64,000 bases of DNA, taken from assembly GCA_000727475.1 (NCBI GenBank), contig KL647288.1, forward strand, positions 2,259,226-2,323,225, written 5' to 3'. The notes under the pieces were generated by a model. The model saw only the letters and a list, made by a program, of their open reading frames with translations. It did not search any database and was not told the origin of the DNA. Of the stretch, positions 24,488 to 35,217 are shown one piece after another; the first letter of the stretch is position 1, and every line of letters starts with the position of its first letter. The stretch comes from Sarcocystis neurona. Lineage: Eukaryota; Apicomplexa; Conoidasida; Eucoccidiorida; Sarcocystidae. A program made the position numbers and the translations under genes.

Positions 24488-27400
24488 ATGGCGGACCTCG
24501 TGAACACAAGAATCGGTGAGTCCGATCCCCAACGATTTCTAAAGCGTATCGTGATGTGAGCGTTTTAGGAGGCGGCAAGCGGTACGGCAGCAGCTGTGCC
24601 GCAGTATCTTTACGAAGCACAAGCTGAAGCGGACAAGAGTCAACCTCGTAGGTAGCGGAGTCTCAGGGTATGCGGAACTCACTTATATGGAGGTGCTTTC
24701 GCTTGAAATTACGCTGTAGTGCGAGACGTAGAGTTCCCGACAGCGCAAGCGGAAGTGAGTTTCCGGTCGAGGACACGGTGGAAGTCTGGCAGGTACTACA
24801 ACGCGTGGTCGTCTTGCGCGAATCCTGTCTTCAAGCAGCATCAGTGCTCACTCGTCATTCTGTTTTTTCTATTACAGGTGCTTCGCTCGCATTGTTGTGC
24901 TAATGTTTTCCGATCTTGCTGTTGGCAACAGGCTTCATCGGCGCGGGGGTGATGGCCTTTGCGCTTGCGAAAGGCTTTGTGGAGTCAAGTCGTGTGAGGA
25001 AAGAGCAAATCTTGATGCTTGTGCGCAATGACGTCAAACGCTCTCTCGTCGAAGATCTGGGCTACACGGCAGTCTGCGATCCCCGTGATGTGCGTTTACG
25101 CGCAGTCAAATCCTCCGTAAAAGGTTACGGTGTCCTTCACATCGATGGGTGACCCGCGAAGGCAGACGAGCGGGAACTTGATATAGACAGTCGGAGGCGT
25201 GAACCCCGCCAAACGTTTCTATTGCAGCGCTTTATTTTAAGATACGGTGTCGCGTAGCAGCAGAAGTTGCCATATAGTGTCGTCTACGAGAGAGATAGCG
25301 CTTCACGGGATACATTATCGGAAGCGCTGCGCTGTTCACAGGAATGCGCGAACAGGAATGCTGAAGCAAAAGCACCTTGCAAGTCGGGTGGCGAGTTGTT
25401 GCGATCCTCGGACCTGTATATCAACACAGGCCAACGACACTCCCAGAGAATAGTGCACACGCACTCGTCCAGGCGAACGCAAATCATCCACCGAACGGCT
25501 TCTCTTTGTTCCCCTCAGGTCGCTCTGGCGGACGTCATTTTCCTTTCCGTGAAGCCACAGGACGCTATTGCTCTGCTTAAGGAAATAAGCTTCATGATTC
25601 ACGAGAAGAAGCACCTTCTTATTTCAATATGCGCGGGCGTCGATCTCAGTACTCTTACTGCTGCTTTGAATCATAATAGAACAGCGGTTGACGACGACAA
25701 GGTCATAAACCGACGCATTTGCCGAGTCATGCCGAACACACCCTGCCAGATAAGGAAAGGCGTCAGTGTGTTCAGCGTAGGTGCTGGATGCACACCAGGT
25801 GACGTGGAGGTCCTGAATACCCTTCTGAGCGCTGTCGGAACATGCTACCAAATTGATGAAAAGCACATGGCAGCGGCGAGCGCCATAAGCGGTTCAGGTA
25901 AACTCTGTCTGCATGTGTTTACACCCAGCACTAGTGAACAGTCTTGTACAACACGTGCGCGCTTTGACGGCGCTACATCGGCAGCCGTAAATCCTCAGCT
26001 ACAGAATTCGAAATGAGATTGTACAGGGGATTTTCTGCAGAAAATATGCCTGCGAAACGCTTTCGCGCGGTTTCTTATGGAATGCGACGTGGTGTCCCTT
26101 TCGTGCAGGTCCTGCTTTCGTCTTCACACTGCTCGACGCACTGTCCGACGGGGGCGTTAAGAAGTGAGCGTGCGTCCTGACGCATGCCTTGGACACCACA
26201 ACTGAACGCGTAATGTGCACGGGGCAAATTTCACAGCGTTACGCAGTTCGCCCCTGTGCATTTGGAGTGCGGTGGTCTGCTGTGTGTGGTAGCACCGTCT
26301 CTGGACAGCATATATCTTGATTGCAGTACAAGCAACTGTAAATACTTCGGTCACTCGTTTGTTCTTTATGTGTGAGGCTTCATTCATTTCACATGTACTA
26401 CAGCGTGCGAAGAAGCTGCTATATTGCCAGCTCGCCACCACGTAGGACGACGGTTGCGTGCGCATGCAAGGCTCATGTCTTTTCGCTTGTGTCAAGAATG
26501 ACTTCTGCACCACCGTTGGCAATCGTAAATAGCAGCTCAAACACCATCGTACCTGACGATGTGTATATACATGCAGATAAAGATGTGGCATTTTGTTCGT
26601 GTGCCCGAGTGCAATCTGAAGTGCGGCAAGTGTATAAAAAGCTCTTCGTCTGTTGCCTGTGTGGTGCCTTCTGCAGTGGTCTACCGCGGAAGCTAGCGCA
26701 GGACCTTGCGATGGACATGGTAGCAGGCAGTGCGACTCTGGCTCGGGCCGAATTCGGTCGCCGGCACTTTGCTGAACTAAAAGACCAGGTTACATCCCCT
26801 GGCGGCACCACGATCGCTGGCATCGCGGCTTTAGAGCGGTGGGGTTTTCGAAACGCTGGTAGGCCGCGGCACGTACGATCCATCATACTGAAGCTGCAGT
26901 GTGTGTTTTCTGCCTCTTTGTGGCAATGCTGTGCGTGCAGAGTTAGCCGTGAAGGTATCGTGGTGTTCCACCCTACAACTTCAGTATCATCTGTGATATT
27001 ACCCAGGACATTAGCGTCTGTTGTAATGATGCTAGTCCGGTGCCGGAACTCAACTGTCTGCTGTCTGCTACAATCTAGAAAGGATAGGGATAGCTTCCAT
27101 CTTTCTCGCATGCTGAGAGGCCTGCAGTTTAATTGTGTCGCACAGTGAGCAAGATCCATTGGGAGAAATACCAAATTCAGACACCGGGTACCCTTAGGCT
27201 TTCTGCTTGGGCATACCGGAGTGAAGCATATTTTCCAGGGTAGTTCGACGACGGGTGCCCACGTTTTCACCCGTGGGCGTGTAGCACCGGAAAGAGTAGA
27301 GGCAGTGTCCTCCGGTGTGGTGAGAATGTACACTCCACTTTTATTGGAGGTTAGAAGTAGCAGTACGATCTTAGCGGTGTTAAACCGGGATAGAGCCGGC

Positions 27401-27570
27401 GCAGATAAGTGTGTGGTCTGTATGCACCGATATGTACACGTATGCATGGATATGAATGCCCGTCTAGTAAGTGTACACATGCATCTAGTTCGGTGTGTAT
27501 AATTTGTCCTTTATCAGTGTTACAGGCCATCGATGCAACCACGGACAGAAGCAGAGATCTCGGTGGATGA
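24488..27570 (+). CDS. P5CR: Pyrroline-5-carboxylate reductase, six exons
   Basis: Reduces pyrroline-5-carboxylate to proline with NAD(P)H, the last step of proline synthesis. Exons: 24488-24515, 24932-25089, 25519-25897, 26109-26163, 26677-26858, 27518-27570; phases agree at every junction and give 284 residues, the usual family length. Visible motifs are the Rossmann loop GFIGAGVMA right after the 28-bp first exon, [17 protein letters not shown], the substrate loop SGSGPAF split over exons 3-4, and the C-terminal signature [14 protein letters not shown]. The last exon ([14 protein letters not shown]) was placed by family similarity; its acceptor is TTATCAG at 27517, not the TTACAG four codons later, because only the first keeps frame. 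The ATG at 24488 is the only start that leads into the Rossmann exon. Confidence 0.95.
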
Positions 27571-29179
27571 CGCCCTTCTTCGGCAGCGTGCAGTCGGCCT
27601 GTGTTGCTTTTGCAGGCCCCCCTCTCCCCATTTTCATCCTACCTGCACCGAGTGTAGCTGCATCAGAAGCATCCAATTTTTAGTGCTTCTTCCGTACGAA
27701 ATTAATACGAAGCTGCCAGAGACGTCGGATATGTCTACGGGCATCCTGTGTGTAGGGAAGTTCGTCGTATCAGTAGGAAGGCTACCGACAATTCTTTGAG
27801 ACCGTGGGGTTCCCACCATTATAGAAAAACTGCCCTGGTACAGCTGCTTACGGTTGCAGTCACGTGAACGATTTCCTGTAGACACCTCGAAAGAGCGAGG
27901 AGACCCGGATGCAGCGTGGCGCATTAGGTAGAGTTAGGGCGCGACAAGGCCGGTAAATCGACATTTTTTGTCTTCGCTGGGCATGCAGTGTGGAACCGCG
28001 CAGTGGTTGTGCGTGGGTTACGGTTAAGCCTGCGGCGGTCCGGGTGATTCCCATCGCGCGTAGTCTTTATGCACTGCAAATTAACATTCTCTTTCTACGC
28101 AAAAACCGGGGTCGGGCCTGTTAAATCACAGCAGTTTGGACCAGATTTACGCTGCGGCGCCCCCGCTCATTGCGGCAGGCGTCGGCCTCGATGCTCCCAG
28201 TGGAGCTCACTGTCGAACTAACTAGCTGCTGCAGCGCCCAGCTGTCTTTTTGAAAGCGTGGGCAAATGGGCGAAACCACGTATTGCCCTTCTGTATTCCC
28301 CTGCACAGGATTAGTAAAAGGCCGTTCCCGAAGACAAGAAAATCATGAACGGGCCTGGTACTGTCCAGTAGGCGTGAGAGCGATACATACTCACAACGGA
28401 CGAGGCCCGTACATCCGTCGAGAATTTTGCTGAGGTAGCGGCGCCGGCAGACAAACAGTCGACATTTCTCGCATACATAGCACACACACACACACAGGCA
28501 CAGGCTGCTTCGGAAGTCATTCCTCCCGTTTCGGCGCGCATGTTCAATTTACGAGCGTGACAGTCACTTTTGTCGAAGTAGAAGCCCAACGTGCAAGCGA
28601 GTGTCGCACTGCGCCTTCTGCTGGCTCGTGTTGCCAAGTTCATACGCTCTCTGTGTACCCCATCTTCGGTATACCGCGCAGGCTAGTCGAGCACATCAAA
28701 ACCGGACCATACTGCTTAATACTTAGCCAAGAAAAAGTCCTTCTGCGTGAGGGCTACTACTGTCGGGCTTGATCCATCCGTTCTTCGACCGGCGACTGAC
28801 AAATATGCGTATGCTCAAAATGAGGATCACGGTGCGGTATCCTCTGGTCATTTTCTGGGTAGCGCACTGTTTTTGATCCGTACGTCGCCGCTGCTGAAGT
28901 TGGAATGCAACCGAAACATACGGCGAAGCATGGAGAGACACCGCCGCGGCACGTAATTGCTGAGTGTATCTTCGCGGTCTTGGGTACAAGCCTATGATCT
29001 GCTACCCAAAATTTCCTGTATTTACGCGAAGGCATGCTCGGCCCAAGTAAGAAATAAAAGTGTTCGGACACCGAGGTAGGGGCTGATCACCATAGCCTGC
29101 GAAGCTTTCTCGATGCACAAGGGGTGCACTCCTGATGCACTGGCGGTCGGGTGCATGCTTTTTGAACACATAGGCTACG
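27571..29179. other. Spacer with a CA microsatellite
   Basis: No gene recognised on either strand. A (CA)8 run lies at 28481-28496. Short overlapping open frames on both strands look like chance. Confidence 0.5.
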
Positions 29180-30992
29180 ATGTGTGCCTACAAGAGTACC
29201 ACGGGTGTTGACCGAGTCCTCCGGAATCGGGAGCCACGCCGCGTAGACCCGGATGGAGATGTAGACCCAAGGACATATATGCAAACTTCATTTGGAGCAG
29301 TTGTTCAGCAAACCTGCACGCTCCGACGTGAGAGACGCTACCTGGAGGTAAGTGCATCGAAGCGCGAGTTCGCTGCACATGTACAACGAGGTGTGGACCA
29401 ACAGAGGCTGCGCAGTAGTGCGTGTTCCAGAGTAGATGCGTAAGCTGCATCAGCCACGGAGTGGAACTCTGTCGAACCTCGCACCTTCTAACAGTTTCCA
29501 CTTTGTCGAGAATGGTCCGCGGAACGCCTCGACACACCATCGGTGTCCACTTGCGTACATCTTCAGTGTGCTGAGCAATGCCCTGGAGGTTGTGTTGTTG
29601 TTACAGGCGGGCACCAGAGGCACTGCTGTACACAAGGCCGACGTAGCCGCTAAAATGCACATGCAGACAGAACCACTTGCATCCAGACGCTGCGCGCCGC
29701 GTAAGCTTCCTTGCTTTTCGTCACGCCCGCGAGCACAAGAGCAAATTCAGAGGGCTTCCATCCGATCGGCTGCACGTTTATCAGGTAATCGTGATCAGCC
29801 GGCAAGTGTCAGTAAGGGCTGTGCATGGGTCAGAAGGGAGAGCGTCATGGAACGTTGCTTATTCGATGCGGTCCTGCCTTCTCCAAAAAAAAGGGAAAGT
29901 CGGTCTGCGTCGATCACAAATACGTGCAGAGGTGGGCCGGCAGTGGACCGCTCCTTAGCGGGGTACTGTCCACATCAGCTGCAAAAGACACAGAAAAAGC
30001 TACCACAAGTCCACGGGTGCAGGGGTAAAAAAGTGGCACATCCTTCTTTCAACCGGTTGACGCTCCCGGGTTCAGATCTTCCAGAAAAGGCGCCGCAACG
30101 GAGGGGACTCGAAAGTGGGCAGTCTTTGTTTAGTGAAGAGAATAGCAGACCCAGAGGAGGGTCTGCTGCAAGCCTTTGCGGACAGTCACCAGCCTCTATG
30201 TCCGGGTTTAATACCAATTTCTACTGCCCGGTGTGGCGCAAGTCACGAAGTCACTTCACGTGTACACCACGTCACGAAGGACACCGCTTTGGTGCTCAGC
30301 AGCCTATGATTGAACTGAAAGAGTCTGGAGTACAAAACCGTTATTCAGTTATCAAAGAACTCAACCAGTTACCTATTTCTCAACAACAGAATACCAGGGA
30401 CGCAGCCGACTTACGAACTCGCTGCCGCCTCTCAACAATGGAGAGAAAAGTGAACACGAGCACTGAGGCAAAACCGCCTGCTACACGGCTACGTGATACG
30501 CGTGACAAAAAGTGTAAACTTGTGCCTTGTAAAATAGGCCCTACATCAATGGATGCACGGCGATGTGCACGAAGCGGAAGTCGTTCAGGCGTACACGGCA
30601 AAGAACAGCTTGGCACGGCCGTCTGCCGCGCACGTTCGTCAGTTGCGAAGGGGAAAAGCAAGAGAGATGCGCCCGACCCCTCTCGCTTGGCGCCGAATTC
30701 GAATGACTTTAAAAACTTTGACAGAGGGGCCCGCCTGCGGGCTTCAAGGGTCGCCTGTTACTCTAAGCTTCGTGATGAACTTTCCACGTGCACGGAAAGC
30801 AGGCATCGACAACGTTTTAAGGAATGCAGCACAGATCTGAAGAGGTCATCGAGTCATTTCTTTTTTGACAACGCGAGAGCTGGAACTACTTGCGATAGTG
30901 CCCTCACGCGCGCGCGATCGACTTCGCGTAGACCTCCCAATGTGCCCAGACTAGATTTAAGGAGGTGCAAAGAGTATCGCAACGGTATCTGA
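29180..30992 (+). CDS. Basic, Arg/Ser-rich protein of unknown function, two exons
   Basis: Exons 29180-29347 and 29607-30992 join in phase 0 (GTAAGT donor at 29348, GTTACAG acceptor), giving 517 residues. The ATG at 29180 follows an in-frame TAG, so the protein starts there unless a further 5' exon uses the acceptor-like CATAG just before it. The first exon looks ordered (RTYMQTSFGAVVQQTCTLRR). The rest is strongly basic and rich in Arg, Ser and Lys, with no transmembrane segment and no domain I recognise, and is probably largely disordered. The stop codon sits inside a 60-bp tandem duplication. The next gene, an aldolase on the opposite strand, ends about 570 bp away. It may be a lineage-specific structural or nucleic-acid-binding protein, but that is a guess from composition. 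Confidence 0.72.
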
Positions 30993-31052
30993 TACCTCCC
31001 GGTGTGCCCAAACTAGAGTTAAGGGGTCAGGGGTATCGCAAAGATGTCTGAC
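30932..31052. repeat. Two tandem copies of a roughly 60-bp unit across a stop codon
   Basis: Copy one is about 30932-30993 and copy two about 30994-31052. Both start acctccc, share gtgcccaaactaga-type sequence in the middle, and end in tatcgcaa plus tctga. The first copy encodes the C-terminus and stop of the upstream gene; the second lies in its 3' UTR. Confidence 0.85.
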
Positions 31053-31559
31053 ACAGCGCGTACTACGCAGGACCTGTATGCGTCCTCTGCAGTACAGGGG
31101 GGTTTTAAAGCATGTCGCTTTATGCAGCTGACGCCAACGTGAACTGTAAAAAACCGCTCAACGATTAACTGTGCACGCTATCGTTGATGGGAAAAGATGG
31201 GGATCGCACAGAGCGGATAGACTAGAAGGTGCGCCTTTTTTGCTGCAAGCATGCTCTGTAGGGTCCTACTCTGTTGAACGCATGGGCAACCGAAACCGCC
31301 TTCAGTGTGTCTCGTGGAATTACAATGCGCACCGCGCTCTTAACAGTCTGCTTCCATTCTATGCACGCGGTAACGTAAACTTCTACTAGAATTCATTCCA
31401 AATGCTTTCAGGAACCGAAGCGCTACACGATTATCCTACAGCGTGCAAGAAATCACAGTATTCCCAATGCTGTTGCTCTTTTGCAGTTGTCGTCGGCAAG
31501 CAGCAACGGGCCTCTTCGCGACGTCATTCGTTGTATGCAGTCACCTGTGCAAGAGGCCA
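31053..31559. other. Convergent 3' ends
   Basis: Short spacer between the plus-strand gene ending at 30992 and the minus-strand aldolase ending at 31560. No gene is seen in it; it should hold both 3' UTRs. Confidence 0.5.
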
Positions 31560-32816
31560 CTAGTAGACATAGCGCTTTTCGAAAAGCGAGGAGGCGGCAG
31601 CAGCCCCACCCGCGCCACCAAGATATTTTCCACGTTGAGCCTCGCTGTTTGCCTTGGCTCTTTCCAGTAGCACATTCTGTGCCGTGTGCTTATTAGCAGG
31701 TAGCCCTTTCCACGCGCTAAGGCAAGACGCCTGTAGCGCACGTCCGTAGGAGAAGGAGAGCGCCCACGGGTGAGGGCCCATCTTGTTCATGGCATTTAAA
31801 TTCAGCGAAGCCTCTTCTTCTGATTGACCTCCAGAAAGAAACATCACTCCGGGTAACGCAGGAGGTACTGTTCGCCGCAAGGCGCGCACAGTGTAAAAGG
31901 CAGTATCTTCAGGGGACGCTTTTTTTGGAAAGTCGGATCCTTGAGTGACCATATTAGGTTTAAGCAGAGCTCCTTCAAGTAGGACGTGGTGGTCATTGAG
32001 AGCTTTGAATACTGCTGCCAGTACGCGCTCCGTAACTTCGGCGCACACAGTGATGTCGTGGTTCCCATCTGAAAGGATCTCAGGCTCTACAATAGGAACC
32101 AGCCTGTTGGCCTGACAGATTGCCGCGTAGCGCGCAAGGCCGTGCGCAACCTCCAGTATGGACAGATTAGAGGGTTTCCCCTTTGCTGGATTGATGCTGA
32201 GAACGGCTCGCCATTTAGCGAAACGCGCTCCTGCTTTGTAATACTGTTGACACCGCTCCGCAAGGCCGTCCAAACCTAATGTTGCTTTCTCATCATCGGT
32301 ACCCGGCAGCACCGCAAGACCTTTATCCACTTTGATTCCTGGAATGATCCCTTCCTGCTTAAGTAGCTCGACCATGGGAACTCCGGAGGGGCTATTTTGA
32401 AACAGAGTTTCTTCGAATAGGATTGCCCCGCTTATATACTGGCCAATTCCTTTCGTGGTGAATAATAGATCGCGGTACACAGCTCTGTTGGCCTCTGTAT
32501 TCTCCACTCCGATGCCATCGAATCGTTTTCTTATGGTTGCTGTTCAGTCACATTCCAACACTGGACACGTCTCTTCTTCGCGCACACCTCTTCACGACAT
32601 CGCACATTTCACTAGCAACATCATCTAATCAGGAGCTACGTAATCCTGCGACGGCAGGAACTTTTATGTGAAGAGCCACGTGTTGCACGGAGATTACTGA
32701 AGTGTTGAAAAGTGCGTACCCGTAGACTCGTCCGCAGCCAAGATACCTTTTCCAGGCGCAGCGATGGCTCTCGCATTCTCCGCTAGCTCCCTTGCGATTT
32801 CTTGAGACATAGTCGC
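31560..32816 (-). CDS. ALD: Class I fructose-bisphosphate aldolase, downstream copy
   Basis: Cleaves fructose-1,6-bisphosphate in glycolysis; in coccidia the family has also been linked to actin-adhesin bridging. Exons on the minus strand: 32816-32720 and 32539-31560. Exon 1 reads [20 protein letters not shown] and ends at ADEST; exon 2 carries the rest, with the Schiff-base lysine in LLKPNMV, the AKWR motif, [17 protein letters not shown] and the C-terminal tyrosine of EKRYVY. Translation may start at the ATG at 32810. A CAG acceptor directly before 32816 suggests a 5' exon that may be untranslated or add a few residues. Exon 2 is 980 bp, exactly as in the neighbouring copy. The splice junction predicts Ala where the family has Gly (ADESTG). 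Confidence 0.95.
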
Positions 32817-33513
32817 CTGCAAAGGTGTACACGACGCTTGCGATAGACTACGTGGGTACGCTACAGTGCCTTCACAGTAAACAGCTCAGAGCTTTGTTCT
32901 CCGCGACAAATCACCAGGGGCTGCGTGGTGTTCACCGTAAGCAGCCCACGGCGTGCTTACGACATATCTTACCATCTTGTTGGTGCGTGTAGACCCGAAT
33001 GCTAGACAGACGCCTTTGGCTTCTTTCCACGAGCAGCCTCCACACGCGTGTGATCTAGTATAAATAATTTTTTAGTGACGCAGGCGGACGGCAGCTACAG
33101 GTGTTTCAGCGGGGCCAACTTTTCGCACGTTGGGCGCGCAGTTAGATGTATTTGCAGACGCGGAACGCGTGGGGGAAGCGGCTGCAGCCAGCGTGTCTAC
33201 TCACGAACATTTCTTCCACTTGTTCCTCGTAGTGCACCATCGCACTGCTGCACGACTGGGCGGTTGCGTAGTGTGGACTCCGCTCCAACTCACTCAGTGT
33301 ACTTCGTACCCACGCGACGTTGTCGGTCTGGCATAAAAACGTGCAAAATCACCCACTAGCCGCAGGGGCGCAAGGCATTTGAGAAGTTCAGGACAGGACA
33401 ATACAGGGTAACAGACGTATACACAGATATGCCCACAGGTGGCTTTCAGACGTAGGGGACATCGCGATCAGAACAACTTTCGAGTTCCCCCACCATCCCA
33501 CTTGTAAGACCCA
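32817..33513. other. Spacer between the two aldolases
   Basis: No gene seen. It must hold the 5' UTR and promoter of the downstream aldolase, possibly with a small 5' exon, and the 3' UTR of the upstream copy. Confidence 0.5.
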
Positions 33514-35217
33514 TCAGTACACATACCGCTTTTCGTACAGAGAAGCCCCTGCGGACGCTCCCCCAGCTCCTCCTTTATATTTTCCTAGCTGAGCCTCGCT
33601 GTTAGCTTTGGCCCGCTCGAGCAAAACTTTTTGGGCTTCGGCTTTGTTGGTCGGGACGCCCTTCCATGCTTTCAGACAAGAGGCTTGCAGGGCACGACCA
33701 TATGAGAACGAGAGCTTCCATGGATGTGGTCCAATCTCATTTATAGCATTTAGATTCAGGGATGCTTCTTCTTCTGATTGGCCCCCAGAGAGAAACATAA
33801 CTCCAGGCAACGCCGGAGGGACTGTGCGCTTCAGCGTACGAACAGTGTAGAATGCCACATCGTGGGGAGTGCTCTCCTTCGTACAGTCCGAGCCCTTCGT
33901 GACCATATTGGGTTTCAGGAGTGCCCCTTCCAGGAGGACATGATGAGAATGGAGCTCCTGAAATACTACTGCAAGCACGCTTTCAGTGACTTCTGCACAC
34001 ACAGTAATATCATGGTCTCCGTCAGTCAGAATCTCGGGTTCCACAATTGGTACCAACCCGTTTGCTTGACAGATGGCAGCGTAGCGTGCAAGGCCGTAGG
34101 CCACTTCTTTTACGCTCAGATTCGACGGTTTTCCCGTTTTGGGGTCAATACTCAAGACTGCCCGCCACTTAGCGAATCGGGCGCCTGCCTCGTAATACTT
34201 TTTGCATCTCTCCCCGAGACCATCCAAACCCATTGTCGCCTTCTCTCCATCCGTTAGCGGCAGTGTATCCAGCCCTTTGTCCACTTTGATACCCGGAATG
34301 ATGCCTTCGGCATGAAGCATCTCAACCATTGACTTCCCAGAGGGGCCTTTCTGGAAAAGAGTCTCCTCAAAGAGGATTGCCCCACTGACATACTGACCGA
34401 GCCCTTTTGTGCTGAACAACAGCTCACGGTAGAATGCCCGGTTCGCCTCCGTGTTTTCGACCGCAATGCTGTCGAAGCGTTTCTTGATTGTTCCTAAAAA
34501 ACGAACATGTCATTTAGCGAGATGCGGGAGATACATTCATCACTTATGGTGTTAGACGGTTGGGCAGCCTTTGAAGTTCAGTTGATCCTGGTGCATATAT
34601 TGCCCGAGTTGCCTAACGTTGTTAGCATCACTGTAGCGGACATCACCGATATCACCACCTCTACACAATACCGCGTTGTACCTAGTCAGGGCGTGTCCCC
34701 CTTCTAAATCGTTATCGATTAAGCAGAGTTGTCGGAACTAACCAGTGGCTGCACAACAGTACACCTACAGGAATACTACCGTTTCATTCTTTTCATGTTA
34801 GGACTTCCTCTCCTCTGTGAATCGCCACCGCTTAGCTTCATCTGTCGGAACTACGTTCGCCGAACGATAGAGCGCCTACAGGCGTAGTGCGGCGTCGTTC
34901 TTACTAAGTTGAACATTCCCTGTAGAAATCCCTACCGGTTAACTCTGTCTGGCGAAACTAACCATCGGCTGCAATACAGAATGCGCGGACGCGTAGTGTA
35001 GTTCGTTTTTACTGAATGAGTACGTCTTTCCTGCCACCGGATAGGCTCTGTGGAGCTAACCATCGGCTGAACAGGGCGGGTGAAGGCAGACGGTTGACGA
35101 CGTACCGGTGGATTCATCGGCCGCCAACAGGCCTTTTCCGGGGGCTGTCAACTTCGCCGCTGTCTCTGCCAGCTCCTTCGCTAACTTTTGACAAATAGGG
35201 ACTGCGCCGTACCCAGC
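33514..35217 (-). CDS. ALD: Class I fructose-bisphosphate aldolase, upstream copy
   Basis: Same reaction as its neighbour. Exons on the minus strand: 35217-35106 and 34493-33514, joined in phase 1 to give DESTGTIKKRF. The catalytic lysine (LLKPNMV), AKWR and the terminal EKRYVY are all present. The first listed exon opens directly at a TAG acceptor with [11 protein letters not shown] and has no in-frame ATG, so a small upstream exon must supply the start; I could not place it with confidence in 35218-35750. The two copies differ at many positions spread over the protein and in UTRs and introns, so the duplication is old and both look functional. The intron of about 610 bp contains degenerate repeats. 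Confidence 0.95.
34727..35070. repeat. Degenerate repeats inside the aldolase intron
   Basis: Variants of tctgtcggaactaaccatcgg occur near 34730, 34840, 34943 and 35046. Two of them are followed by related stretches (gcgtagtg, then a gttcgttnttact-like string) spaced about 100 bp apart. This looks like an old tandem array in non-coding sequence. Confidence 0.6.

Noticed and set aside
26473..27480. 335-codon minus-strand open frame
   Set aside because: It is antisense to two P5CR exons and their introns, has no family features, and P5CR on the plus strand is certain. Long antisense frames opposite coding DNA are common.
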